Notes: generated by a model from the letters alone, not told the origin. A stretch of DNA of 64,000 nucleotides from Ridgeia piscesae (GCA_025642075.2 JAODUO010000144.1:537501-601500); one strand, 5' to 3'; positions 25,401 to 37,829 are shown, counted from the first letter of the stretch. Program-made: numbers and translations.

Positions 25401-28400
25401 CAAACAGCATAACGCAGTCAGACACCTGTTTCCTTGTGTGGCTGCAGACAATACGTAGAGGTGGTGCCATCTTCTGGATACTTAGTCAACACTAGGGGCA
25501 TTTTTGATCTAGCTTTGAATCAGCACTGCTTGAAAATACATTGCATATCAGCTGTCAAGAGTTCACAGATGTGTACGGCATTCTGTACAAACACATACAG
25601 ACACAGTCAGTGTATCGCATTTCATGCGATTAGTAGTAAATGTTGATTAATAGATGTATTGTCATCTTTTTTGAACTCTAATTATCTTTAAGGTAAGTAC
25701 AATTAACAATGTTAGGACACAAAGTACCAATAAGTTAAATGCAAAACAAATGTCTTGGTGATTTTATATGTATGTTGTCAGGATTCAGAATGCGTTTTCA
25801 TTAAATGACAACGTCTACAGAAATATTAAAACATTTAACATAGTGGTTTTGACATAGAAAGTTTCAGGGAAACTACATTCTAGTTTGATGACAAAGTGAA
25901 ACCTAAAAACTAAACACTGATAAAAACATTAACATTTAAATATATGACATTTGGGAAACCAGTTTGAGAAATTGATAATGTAAAATTTGCTGGTAAGCTA
26001 TTGTGATCATGCTATTAAAATATCAGTGTTTTATGACATGAACCAGTTTTATATAAAACACCAGATAATGTTAATCGTTAGTAACAATAAAACACCAGAT
26101 AATGTTAATTGTTGGTAACATTTTGTACAGATTCATGCTGTCTCTGACGTCATGCCGTACCTGTATGGTGATTGATGACCAGTTCAACATTCTGCCTATG
26201 TCATCTCAAGTACTTGGTATCAAGCCAATTCCTCCCAAATCTGTGGTATGTAGTGTTTGTTTAGATGTACTGGTATGTTCTTGTATAGCTTCATAAGACG
26301 TGTAGGACAGTTCAGATCACGGTATATTTCTCTCTTTGACAGACCTATTCCAATATATGTGACCCGGCACACCAAAATCAGGAATAAGTCGGGATTGCCG
26401 AAGCTGGCAAATCAGCTTCAAAGTGCGCGAATGGGTATTTTTGGATGGAAGGGTCGATTTTCAGATATAGGTGAATTTAGTTAATGTAGTTATCGTAGAT
26501 TACTATTATGCTGTTGTAACATCATAAAACGAGTGATAACATTGCTAAAAAGAGATATTTGGAACAGCTATGTCGATCTCAGTGAGCACGAAGAATGAAA
26601 AATGTGCTTCATTCAGATGTATCGTGTCCGCCGTACGTCCTGCCTACCCCCGCCATATTGGTATCGTTTTGAAGCTGAACTATTATGGGATGTATTCCCA
26701 CGCGCGAAATTTGTCACATGTCAGTATAAAGCCAATTAAAATGCTTGAAAACGAAGCTAAAACGTAAACAAGAGCACGTTGGCGAAATCACGTGACATAA
26801 TGCGCCCCGCTGATTGGCGGCTGACCTTTAAAACCCACACGAATCCATGTTTGTTTTCGTTCGACATCGGGTGCACCGGACATCGTTTTTATATAATTCT
26901 GCGAATTCTAATTTATTATTAAGTTGTCAATGCCGTAGTTTTAGTTGTTAGTTACATAGGTTTTAACATGTGCAGTGATAGGCTCAACAATAGCATGGAT
27001 GTTGCACAGCAGCGTGATATAGACATCAATCGACCTAGCGCTCAGCGATGGCCGCGATGGCAAAATCTGCGCGGAGTGTTTGACAACGAATCTTTGACAC
27101 AACTATTGGGCGCGTATCGGATGAAGAGTTTACTGGATTCGTACGTGTTAGACAACAACAGTGAAGCAGGGAGTGTCGTTTTGGCCCTGAGTGCAAAAGT
27201 GGCGAGGAAGACTAATACCAAGTGACAGCTGACATTGACAGCTTCGATCATGGATCGCAACGCCAATGCTGCTGAAAATGTACTCGTAGATTTAGACCAA
27301 CAACTTGAACACATTCGTGGATTCATCTGCGATTGCAGGTGTTTTGATGATGGACCCTGCTGTCAACAATTCATGGATTGGGAAATTGTTGACACCCCGA
27401 ACGAATGCAAAGGAGATAACAGCCAGACTGAGGGTAAGTTATACTAGCTCTATTGACTGTTTTGCTGTGGTGACAGGCTCAGCCTCACTCATTGTCACAT
27501 TGAGCTCTCTAACAATGATATGCCACGACTCACATAAACCCGTGGTTTTTATGTGATAGTATATACGTACATTAATGTCACTGGTAATGTACAAGTACGG
27601 TAATATACTAGGGATAACTAGTACTGTAATTAATTTAGAATTATGTTTTTAACTTATTTAAACCTGCTTGTTATTATCGTACGTAGATCTTCATGAAATT
27701 AATGATCACATTTATTAGGTAGAATATTTTTTATTATTAGGGGAGGAGAGTAATTATTGGCAACAGATAAGAAAGAAGACATTTACTGATTTAGAGCAGT
27801 TAAGGAATGGGATGGAAGGTTTATAATATTCAGAGCTGACTCTAAATGATCCAAGGTATTCGTCAATTATGCTGTTACCCTACTTATTTACCTAGCTGCT
27901 GGGCTCACTATGTATATGTCCTCTGATTTAATGATCAACTGTCCATATCTCCAGTTTGAAATAATGGACCCTCATTACATAAACTTTTTGCAGTATTAAA
28001 TGTTTTGTATATGGGAAGTTAAGACTATTATGTTTGTTTTGTATCAGGTTTACGTCTGAAGAACCCAGTGTCGTGTTCGCCAGGAAGCAGCCATCCGATG
28101 ACAAACAGCGGTTCGATTTGCAGCACAGGCGAGTGAGCAGTCTACCCACCTGCTGCTCTACCTACAGAACCACCACCCTCAGGCCTCAGCATCCATCAAT
28201 AGTGTTTATTTGACAAGATCAATGAATTCTGCGGACATCAACTGTCCAGAGCAAAGCCGACACATCCGAAGCCGCACCAGTCCACTGCTGCAACAGTCAG
28301 CCCATCACGTGAAGTGGCTGCTGCCATTGGCACATCAAAAAATGACAAAAGAGGTGGTGATTGTGTCGTGCTGTGTCAGAAACAGACATAACACATGGCT

Positions 28401-30480
28401 AAGTTCTGTGAACATTTTACTGTCGATTTCCGATTTGGTGCAGAATGTTCTAAAGGGATATCTCTGGAACTATAAGAGCTGCAAAGGTGACATTTTTACC
28501 ACACTGTGCACATTGAGTTGGTCTACAACTGTGCCAAATTTCACATTCCTGTGAGCTGTCTTTATGTTGCAAATGTATTAAAATACTTCATTAAACTTTA
28601 AAGCTGTTTTTCTCAGAATCGGTTTTCAGAAAATGACTTGGTACACCTTCTCTTTATAAAACAATAACTTGGTGACCAATACAGCTAGACATTTGTGTTT
28701 GGTACCGTTGGAAAGCCCATAAATTTACCTTTCACATGGTACCTTTAACTCAAAATTTTCCTACTTATTCCTGATTTTGCTGTGCTGGGTCACATATTTA
28801 TGGGAACTATCTAGCTGTTTTGTAGCTACTGCACTAAAGCTACTCATTCAGATAATTCGCCAGGTGGTCATTCGCATTCCCGTCATGACTTCTGTCAGTC
28901 AAAAGTACAACATTCTAGCCACTTGTCTACAGCAAGTCACAATGAAATCACTCGGGCATGAATAGTATGTGAAGTTTTGTTAACACAATTTCTGTTAATT
29001 TAACTGCATGGATTTTAATAGCAAATTGTGGGATTTATGTATTTGTGTGTATGTATTTATGCATATTATGTATATATATATTTCATTATAAGTAGTCCTG
29101 TTTGCTTGTTGGGAGCATGAGGCCATCAACCAAGACCTTCTACCGAGTATACATACTTATTTGTGGCCATATTTCCCAACTCCCTCTACAAAAGTATAAT
29201 AAAAAGTAAAGGTTCTTATATAGCACAGTATCCAGTTCTCTTGAATGCTCAAAGCGCTTTACACTTTACTTCCCTGGAACACCCGTTCAATCAAATACTA
29301 TGTGAGCTTCTCTGGGAAGTATCCAGCCATGCTGCAATTAATGTCTACAGCTCACACAGCTGAGTGAGCTGGAGCAATGTAGAGTGAAAAACTTATTCAA
29401 GATATCACATGATGGCACAGTATTTGAACCTTGGTTCTCTTAGTCGAGAGTCCAAAGCTCTACCCCTGAATCACTGCACTCTACAATAGGTGTAGCCCGC
29501 TTCACAACACACAATACACATCACATGAACACACTACACGCCACACACACCAAACAACCACCGCGCACAGTCGCACACACACATAATTTTCTCAACATGT
29601 AATGTACATGAGTTTTGTAATATCTTTGCTGTGTTGTCAGGTCTGCATTGATGTGTCTGTAGCTGTGTTGATGTATCTGTATTCTGTAACTGTGTTGTCA
29701 TATGTGTAGATATGTGTAGCTGTGTTGTGTGTAGGACGACCCACTGAGTGAGACAGAGAAGTCATGTGTAGACATGTGTAGCCATGTTGTGTCTAGGACG
29801 ACCTACTGAGTGAGACGGAGAAGTCATATGTGTAGATATGTGTAGCCGTGTTGTGTGTAGGACGACCCACTGAGTGAGACAGAGAAGGAGTTGAAGCAGC
29901 TGAAGGAATCTCTCCAGGACACACAGCCAGTGGGAGCACTTGTCAACTGCTGCCGCACTCTGGACCAGGTACACACACGCACGCATACACGCACGCATGC
30001 ATGCACGCACACACATGCACACACACACCCACACATGCACAAGCACAAACACAAACATACATACGCACACATGTATATACACACACCACACACCGCACAC
30101 CGCACACCGCACAACACACACCACACACCACACACCACACACCACACACCACACACCACACACCACACACCACACACCACACACCACACACCACGCACCA
30201 CGCACCACACACCACACATGCACAAGCACAAACACAAACATACATACGGCACACATGCATATACACATACACCACACACCACACACCGCACAATGCACAA
30301 CGCACACCGCACACCGCACACCACACACCACACACCACACACCACGCATGCACACACCACACATGCATGCACACACACACACACCACACATGCACATGGG
30401 CACGCACGCATGCACACACAGACACACACAGACACACACAGACACACACAGACACACACAGACACACACAGACACACACA

Positions 30481-30545
<65 letters not shown>

Positions 30546-30615
30546 TCACACACACACACAAACACACACACACTGCACATGGGCACGCACACTCGCACGC
30601 ACGCACGCATGCACG

Positions 30616-30667
<52 letters not shown>

Positions 30668-33600
30668 GTGGCTCAGCACCTACACATGACATGCACTAAA
30701 ACTCACTATGTACATAACAGAAGGGCAGATATAAATGTCTATGAAACAGATGGAGAAATAGCAGCATTCTAAATTAGAGAATATCAGTGTATTAACAATG
30801 GTGTGTATTGAGCATATTATATGTTATCAATGGACACTTTAAATTACGCTTTTCTTTTGTTTATCATTGGCACCCAATCTATCATTTCTGAATAACATCA
30901 GCAAAGAAATATTTTCGTCTCTAGGGGAAAGCTGTTCTCAAGTTTATTGATGCAATCTCAGAGAAGACATTGCGGAGTACAGTTGTCATGACGGCCGCCA
31001 GAGGGCGTGGCAAGTCTGCTGCTCTTGGATTGGCCATGGCAAGTGCTGTAGCATTTGGGTGAGCATGATTATGATTAAAACATGTTAAGTAGCATCTTAT
31101 AGTTCACACAAACCATACAAGATGATTTTGTCATCAATTAATCAGTCTGCTGAAAAAAAAGATATGTGTGTGTTAATGATCAATATAATTTTATGGACAA
31201 TTTTGTAGTTTCCTATATAATAAAGCTTATAACAAATTAATGAAGATTACATTAGTACTGGCATCAATACAAATGTGCAGTTCACTTAATGCAATTCAAG
31301 TTTGACCATTAATATTTAGGTTAGTGAATAATTATAAGTGCTTTAGTAGAAAACTGACACATGGAATTCAACAATATCCAATTTGTATAACCACTGCCTA
31401 ATTTTATGTTATTGAATGTTGGTTGACTGTTGTCACCTGCTGTCACCTTGCAGGTATGCCAACATCTTTGTGACAGCACCAAGTCCCGAGAACCTCAAGA
31501 CAATGTTTGAATTCATCTTCAAAGGGTTTGATGCCTTGGAATATCAGGTATGTATGACGTAATAATGCCTGGTGTGTACACAGGTTACGGTGTATCATTT
31601 ATGTAAATATCTGCAAATGAAGGCAATAATCATGAGCATGAATAAAGTGTGCAAAAATTTAAACTATGGTTTATTTATGTTATAAATACCTAGAAGAACA
31701 TGCAGCCGTATAGTTAAGCACAGTCATATAAGTAAGTATACTTTTGTAACTTTTTATAATGTTATGTTTTTCCGAAGGTCTTGGTAATAACAATTGTATG
31801 CAGATTGATCACAATGTTGTGGCTGTTCATAATATACATATTCTCTTGTGTGACATCCCAGGAACACTTGGACTACGAGCTGGTTCAGTCGACCAACCCA
31901 GAGTTCAACAAGGCAATAGTGAGGGTGAACATCTTCCGTGAACATCGCCAGACAATCCAGTACATCCACCCGTCCGACTCCCACAAACTGGGCCAGGCGG
32001 AGCTAGTGTGTATAGACGAGGCGGCGGCCATTCCTCTTCCGCTCGTGAAGAACCTCCTTGGCCCGTACCTCGTCTTTATGTCCTCGACAATCAATGGGTG
32101 AGGTCTACACTGGGGTTTGAGTGAATATATATTACTGTACAAGTTTTATAGCAAAGTTACCAGGTTTAAAACATGTTAGGTAGACTAAGCTTTGTTAAAT
32201 CACACAGGACCTGGACAATAGCTAAGTAGCATGGGAAAATGTCAGACTTCTGGAATTGTGTTAAGTTTTCTGTCTGTTCACTAGGTGGCAGCATATGTTT
32301 TCTTGGTTACAGGCGGTGTTAAAAATTAAACTTAAAGGTCTTTTAAGACATATTTTTACATGCAGTTTATTTGAGAAGTGTTAGAAAAGACATAGAATTG
32401 TACAGATGTCCAAATATGTGATCTCTGACCAGTGTCACATTATTCCATGAGTGTGCTCTTGTGTTCCAGCTATGAGGGCACTGGACGATCTCTCTCCCTC
32501 AAACTGCTGCAGCAGCTTCGGCAGCAGAGCTCCACGTTTGGAGGCATGGCGACTGAGGTGAAGAAGACTGCGCTGAAGGCAGGAGACGTCACACAGTCAG
32601 CCACAGGTCAGTTGTTGTGATCACAGGTCAAAGGTCATGCTGTCAGTCACAGGTCAGAGGCCATTATGGTCAATCACAGGTCAGTTGGTTTGAACACAGG
32701 TCATCGTCCTAGAAATGGCCACATGTCTATCATTGATCTCGTGAATAAGAGGTCATAGGTCACCTGGTCTGTCTGGTCATGTGATCATTGCTCAGAGGTC
32801 TCTCGACCAGTCATGTATCATTGTGTAGGGGATATGTAGTTTCAGATCTCACACTCAGCCCTAAATCAGTAAGACATGAAACTAGATGTCACGCAGTTAG
32901 TTGCAGGACTTTAATATGAGGTCTCTTAGTAAGAGTCGGCACGAAGTCAGAATCACTTCGCTTCAGGTTACCAAGAGGTCATACAAAACACAAACATACA
33001 GTCAAACCTCATTTCATGTTCACCTTAGTAATAAGGCTACATCCAATTAAGGCCACACTCGTACAATCGAAAGTATTTCTGTAATAGTAAAATAAAATAT
33101 ATTTGTCCCAGGTCACTTTCTCTTCAAGTCCCTATGTTGTCCTTAATAGCAACGGTCCACTGCACATTACTCATTGTGCCATGAGTCTTCAGTACTGACC
33201 TGGAGGTCACTAACTCCACTACAGGTCAGCCAGAAGTGACAGTTGTGTTTGTGTGTCAGGTCGCATCCTGCACGAAGTGACACTCATTGAGTCGATCCGC
33301 TATGCCAATGGTGACGCGGTGGAGGCGTGGCTCAACAACCTGCTGTGTCTCGACGCGTCGTGTGTCCAGCCTCTCTCATCAGGGTGTCCAGTGCCATCGT
33401 CATGTGACCTCTACTACGTGAACCGTGACACACTGTTCTCCTACCACAAGGCCTCAGAGATGTTCCTGCAACGTCTCATGTCCCTCTATGTGTCCTCACA
33501 CTACAAGGTGAGAACTCTCATGTCAGAGTCTTCTGTAACCTTCCTCGTAGCTACAACTGTTATTAACATTGTCTGTATTTCCTGTACGGTTATGGTTTGA

Positions 33601-36158
33601 ATCGCTACAAGATACTATTAAATTTCCACGTGTGAAAAAATTTATTCACTTGTGTACATTTAGAACTATTACTAATTTTAACAGGATCAATTGTTTTGTC
33701 TGCATGCCAATGATGCCATTGTCATTAAATGGAGGCCTAGTTTGAGAAGACAGCCACAGCCTGTGTGACTCTGTTACAACCAGTGTGTGTCTCTTGTAGA
33801 ACTCCCCCAATGACCTTCAGATGTTGTCTGACGCCCCGGCACATCACGTCTTCTGTCTGCTAGGCCCAATCGACCCCACCACCAACTCTCTCCCGGAGGT
33901 CCTCTGTGTGCTGCAGGTAGGCTGCAATGAAGCGTCTTCACTTCTTCACCTAAATCTTGTCACTGGTGGGGAGTGGTGGTCACGCAGTAGAGCGCCAGAT
34001 GTCAATCGAGGGGACGGTGGTTCAATTTCAATTTTGTTCATGCCACATTTGCCTGGTCTTTCGGAATAGACACTAAAAAGTCGGTGGTCCCTTCTATCTG
34101 GTGTCTATGCCAGGGGAAGTAAAAGATCCCACACAGGGGGTAAATGTGTTACCTGTAGGTGACTCACTAATTCTAGAGAAGGATAACTCCTGCATCAGCC
34201 CAAGTTTGGGGGAAACCAGCTGAGACTCCCACAAGGAACATTGATCAGTAACGATGATTTTGCTGGACATGGGTTTGGATATGTTTTTGACAATTTCTAA
34301 TTGATTCATCACTGCTTCCACTTCTGTGCACTGGGTGTTTCTTGGCCTGGTTCTGTTTCCTTGAAGGGTCTGTGGAAGTTGACTTCACCAGAGTGTGCTC
34401 GACCAACTCAACAATTTTTCTTCTAATTTGACGTTCAATACTGAACTGAACTATAATATCTGTAAATTAACATAATTAATAATAAATTGACCTATGTATA
34501 GTTATCATCAGTAGAATTCTAAACTGTTTGTAATAATGCTAGCAAAACAAATGAACATCGCTACATGTGACACCATAGTATCGTTTGTAAACATTAATGT
34601 TTTTTATTTATTTGGTAATTTCACATATTACTGTAACATGAACTGTGATCGATGTACTGTCATTCATTAGATGCCTTGTCAAAGTGAATTACAGTTGGAC
34701 CGCACTTTTCCTAATGGGATTAGCAAGGGAATTTATCTGTCTGGATAATTAGACACACCTTAAATATACCATAACCGTGTGTTGTCACTGCGAGACCTCT
34801 GATAATGATCTCACAGTCTGTTTATACACCTGTCAGTCTGACTGCCACTTGTGACACACCTGTCAGTCTGGCTGCCACTTGTGATACACCTGTCATTCTG
34901 GCTGCCACTGATGACACACCTATCAATCTGGCAGCCACTTGTGACACACCTGTCAGTCTGGCTGCCACTTGTGACACACCTGTCAATCTAGCAGCCACTT
35001 GTGACATACCTGTCAATCTGGCAGCCACTTGTGACACACCTGTCAATCTAGCAGCCACTTGTGACACACCTGTCAATCTGGCAGCCACTTGTGACACACC
35101 TGTCAGTCTGGCTGCCACTTGTGATACACCTGTCAATCCGGCTGCCACTTGTGACACACCTGTCAGTCTGGCTGTCACTTGTGATACACCTGTCAGTCTG
35201 GCTGCCACTTATGACACACCTGTCAGTCTGGCTGCCACTTGTGACACACCTGTCAATCTAGCAGCCACTTGTGACACACCTGTCAATCTGGCAGCCACTT
35301 GTGACACACCTGTCAATCTAGCAGCCACTTGTGACACACCTGTCAATCTGGCAGCCACTTGTGACACACCTGTCAGTCTGGCTGCCACTTGTGACACACC
35401 TGTCAGTCTGGCTGCCACTTGTGATACACCTGTCAGTCCGGCTGCCACTTGTGACACACCTGTCAGTCTGGCTGTCACTTATGATACACCTGTCAGTCTG
35501 GCTGCCACTTATGACACACCTGTCTGTCTGGCTGCAACTTGTGACACACCTGTCAATCTAGCAGCCACTTGTGACACACCTGTCAATCTGGCAGCCACTT
35601 GTGACACACCTGTCAGTCTGCCTGCCAGTTGTGACACACCTGTCAATCTGGCAGCCACTTGTGACACACCTGTCAGTCTGGCTGCCACTTGTGATACACC
35701 TGTCAGTCCGGCTGCCACTTGTGACACACCTGTCAGTCTGGCTGTCACTTGTGATACACCTGTCAGTCTGGCTGCCACTTATGACACACCTGTCAGTCTG
35801 GCTGCCACTTATGATACACCTGTCAGTCTGGCTGCCACTTGGGATTCATAGAAGTTGAGACTTGTCCTTTATTTGATGTTGCCTTGCCGTTTCCTTTTCT
35901 GTCTCTCTTCTTGTTTTCGCTCTCAGTGTGCCTTGGATATGTCATCACCATCTCAGTCTATAGACTTCACACACATCCTGATTGGTTGTAAACACCACTT
36001 TTCGGCAGGCTTCCTCTTTAGGACACTGATCTAACATGTGTCTCTTGTGCACCCAGATCTGCCTTGAGGGTGAGATATCTCGCCAGACAATCCTAGACAG
36101 CCTGTCTAGAGGGAAGAGGGCATCGGGAGATCTCATCCCATGGACAGTCTCCCAGCAG
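19460..36158 (+). CDS. NAT10: NAT10 RNA cytidine acetyltransferase, exons 1-14 (3' part not found)
   Basis: Acetylates cytidine in 18S rRNA and tRNA (ac4C) using ATP and acetyl-CoA, in the nucleolus. Exons: 19460-19564, 20170-20261, 22251-22422, 24694-24816, 25275-25336, 26131-26245, 29861-29968, 30925-31058, 31454-31547, 31862-32097, 32470-32606, 33260-33507, 33800-33916, 36057-36158. All have AG/GT borders and join into 615 in-frame codons. The start MRKKIDNRIRVLIENGV matches the family N-terminus, and A lies at -3. Landmarks are VVILHHMLSKALVKSRPSVL and HRKKRMRQLQKK (TmcA N-terminal domain), RGRGKSAALGL (Walker A, exon 8), IDEAAAIPLPLVK (Walker B-like, exon 10), NGYEGTGRSLSLKL (exons 10-11), YYVNRDTLFSYHKASE, and LEGEISRQTILDSLSRG (start of the acetyltransferase region). 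The family is about 1000 residues; the acetyl-CoA motif and C-terminus were not found downstream. Confidence 0.93.
20676..22250. repeat. Tandem array of NAT10 exon-3 head plus its 3' splice site
   Basis: About 22 copies of a unit that reads TTATAG or TTGTAG followed by TCACCGCAAGAAGCGCATGC and onward. This is the acceptor and first ~32 bases of exon 3, which starts at 22251. Two unit types, about 77 and 66 bp, alternate as a 143-bp dimer (about 20860-21710). Then come four 77-bp monomers (about 21716-22000) and three more spaced copies before the real exon. The most distant copies (near 20681 and 20734) are the most diverged. The exon peptide HRKKRMRQLQ is conserved in eukaryotic NAT10, so the exon is the source and the array the derivative. 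Confidence 0.93.
22423..24693. other. NAT10 intron 3, probable mobile-element DNA plus (CATTG)n
   Basis: Apart from the CATTG array, the stretch about 22840-24010 has the look of old transposon DNA (for example GAGCCAATCAGATGCGC near 23898), but no terminal repeats were found. No exon is needed here because exons 3 and 4 join in frame. Confidence 0.4.
24170..24287. repeat. (CATTG)n pentanucleotide microsatellite
   Basis: About 23 perfect CATTG units in NAT10 intron 3. Pentamer units rotate through all frames without stops, giving spurious open frames on both strands. Confidence 0.95.
26055..26122. repeat. 34-bp tandem duplication abutting the exon-6 acceptor
   Basis: Two copies of a unit starting AAAACACCAGATAATGTTAAT lie just before the acceptor at 26130. 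They cover the likely branch-point region. The copies differ at a few bases. Confidence 0.8.
26356..28796. mobile_element. 2.4-kb DNA transposon with 34-bp terminal inverted repeats
   Basis: The left end 26356-26389 (TATGTGACCCGGCACACC...) is the reverse complement of the right end 28763-28796 over 34 bp, with two mismatches. The flanks suggest an AT-rich target duplication (ATAT or shorter), but it is ambiguous because the sequence is palindromic. Inside, short plus-strand frames (26968-27225, 27235-27447) and a stop-ridden stretch near 28048-28560 look like degraded coding sequence. No transposase motif was recognised. The copy is probably non-autonomous or dead. It sits in NAT10 intron 6. 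Ends of this type occur in ISL2EU-like elements of marine animals, but the family is unproven. Confidence 0.8.
29203..29487 (-). mobile_element. tRNA-derived SINE-like copy
   Basis: Read on the minus strand it begins with a tRNA-like head (GTGATTCAGGGGTAGAGC as A box, AAGGTTCAAATACTG as B box). A body follows, ending near GCTTTGAGCATTCAAGAG. It is homologous throughout to the copy at 54335-54655. It lies in NAT10 intron 6. Confidence 0.6.
29713..29887. repeat. Triplicated exon-7 head plus 3' splice site (NAT10)
   Basis: The acceptor and first 27 bases of exon 7 (encoding DDPLSETEK) occur three times, starting at 29735, 29797 and 29861. Each is preceded by TGTGTAG or TGTCTAG. Only the third copy continues into the rest of the exon. 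Using either upstream acceptor would bring an early stop or a frame shift. Confidence 0.92.
29969..30663. repeat. CA-rich microsatellite starting at the exon-7 donor
   Basis: The donor GTACACACACGC is itself the first unit of about 0.7 kb of CA, CACAC-CG and ACACAG repeats. It includes an internal duplicated block with a CATGCACAAGCACAAACA motif at about 30034 and 30218. Confidence 0.92.
32602..32704. repeat. Repeated donor-like motif CACAGGTCA after NAT10 exon 11
   Basis: The true donor is CACAG/GTCAG at 32606/32607. The nonamer CACAGGTCA recurs near 32622, 32648, 32675 and, as ACAGGTCA, 32696, at spacings of about 20-27 bp. The repeats therefore carry copies of the 5' splice site. Confidence 0.75.
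33965..34250 (+). mobile_element. tRNA-derived SINE-like element
   Basis: The head has tRNA promoter-like boxes (TGGTCACGCAGTAGAGC and GGTGGTTCAATTTC). A conserved-looking body follows, with CCTGGTCTTTCGG and TATCTGGTGTCTATGCCAGG. It lies in NAT10 intron 13. It is a different family from the two minus-strand copies. Confidence 0.55.
34820..35850. repeat. 30-bp minisatellite in NAT10 intron 13
   Basis: About 34 units of 30 bp built on CACACCTGTCAGTCTGGCTG followed by CCACTTGTGA. Because 30 is a multiple of three, the plus frame 34805-35851 is open for 348 codons with a 10-residue period (DTPVSLAATC). No splice or domain evidence makes it a gene. Unit variants (AGTCTGGCTG, AATCTAGCAG) recur in the same order, indicating higher-order duplication of about 300 bp. 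Confidence 0.93.
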
Positions 36159-37829
36159 GTGAGTGACCCATTATATCCCTGGTCCCACGCCCCAATGTTA
36201 CAACGTCTCCTGTTTCACTGTTGATGTTGTAACTTGTATGTTCATTTGTACAGGTTTTTGTTCAAACAACACAAATGTATGCACAGGTGATTTGTTTCTC
36301 TCCTATATGTGTTCTTTTTCAGTTGACTTTTGACTTGTTTCAGTCAGGTCATTAACACAACCTGCAGTTCATGGCCATTTTGAGTCATGCATGTTTTTGA
36401 CTTTAGTAAGTGGAACATTTTTCATTTTGGAATTTTTCTGTTTTTGTTACCAGCACAGTATTCTGTATTATTCATATTTTCAGCATACAACCAAGATTAG
36501 GATTTGTGACAGAATGTTTTTGGACAGCTTTTTTGATTGGTTGTGATTGTAGTTGCTTCTTGTAAAGTTCATTGTAAGTGAACATGCCTTTATTATGAAG
36601 ACAGATTTAGGAATATAATTTCTATTCAGTTGACAGATTCTGAGTCACGGAAGTGTTTCCCACCTGGCAGTTTATTATTATTATTAAAAGCATTTCTAGA
36701 GTGTCGTATATCACAATAAAACGTACATGGAATCAGTTGACATAAACATAAATTTAACTTTGTGATGAATAGTGTATAATACAATTTTATTGTTATCATT
36801 GTGTTTTATTATTAGATACATATAACTACTAAACAATATTTGCTCATAGACTAAACATAATACGTTGGCAGTGATTATTATACAGACGAAGCCGTCCATG
36901 TCCACCAAGACAGAATGATACTTTAGGTAGCACATTTACAAGCAACCACTGTGTAGGGTCCAGCGATACAGACATAGATATTATGTATATCATTAAGTTC
37001 GCAGATAAGACAACCAATGGAGTTGACCACTCAGCTTGATCCAACCTGCGTGGTGTGATCAGAAACGGCAACATAATTAATAAATGACTACTGCTTGCTT
37101 GGCATGCTAAGCTGTACCTGTCCATAATACTATAGGTGGGCTCTAGCCAGACCAACCACAGGTACAGTCTGTCTGGTCTGGGCACTTATTAGCAAATCTA
37201 CTTTTAAATTGTTGAACAACGTTTTGCCTGATTGCACATGGGAACAGTAATTCTAGGTCAAACATTATTATATATGATTAAACTAACACATCTAGTGTAA
37301 TGCTTTATTTTGGCCAATGTATAATTTCTAGTAACATAATTACTATATAATCCAGCAATACACTCATTGTTACATTTTACTTGTCAATATTTGGTATCTT
37401 ATATCTGTGTTTCAATGAATGATAAAAAGTAATTGACTTGCTAACTGCATATTTACATAAATTAGCATGCTATTAAGCTCAAAGTGCATATTAACATCAT
37501 AATAAAATATGACAAGTCATATTCAGTTGTTACCATGACAACTGGCTTGAGTTTGTGTGCATATGACTGTATGAGATTTATCAAATAAAGGCATATCATT
37601 TCATAAATCAGCCAACAGAAATGGACTATACCAGCATTTTGATGACACAAGACAGCGAAGGCTGATAGTGGTATAAAAATTAGCACATACAGACATGGAT
37701 ATACCATATGCGAATACATGTTCGTCTTTTCCAGTTCTCCCAACAGAGATCAATTTTTTTTTTAAAGTATGTAAGTTACATAAGAAGAAAGTAAGCGTAT
37801 ATAAAATTATTATCTTTATGTAGACGCTG
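36159..37829. other. Sequence after the last NAT10 exon found
   Basis: No further NAT10 exon was recognised, although the protein family continues for about 400 residues. Open frames on the minus strand at 36711-37185 and 37462-37743 have no recognisable family. The next gene runs on the opposite strand. Confidence 0.5.

Noticed and set aside
34820..35850. CRISPR-like regular 30-bp repeats
   Set aside because: There are no unique spacers. The units are contiguous, and the genome is eukaryotic.
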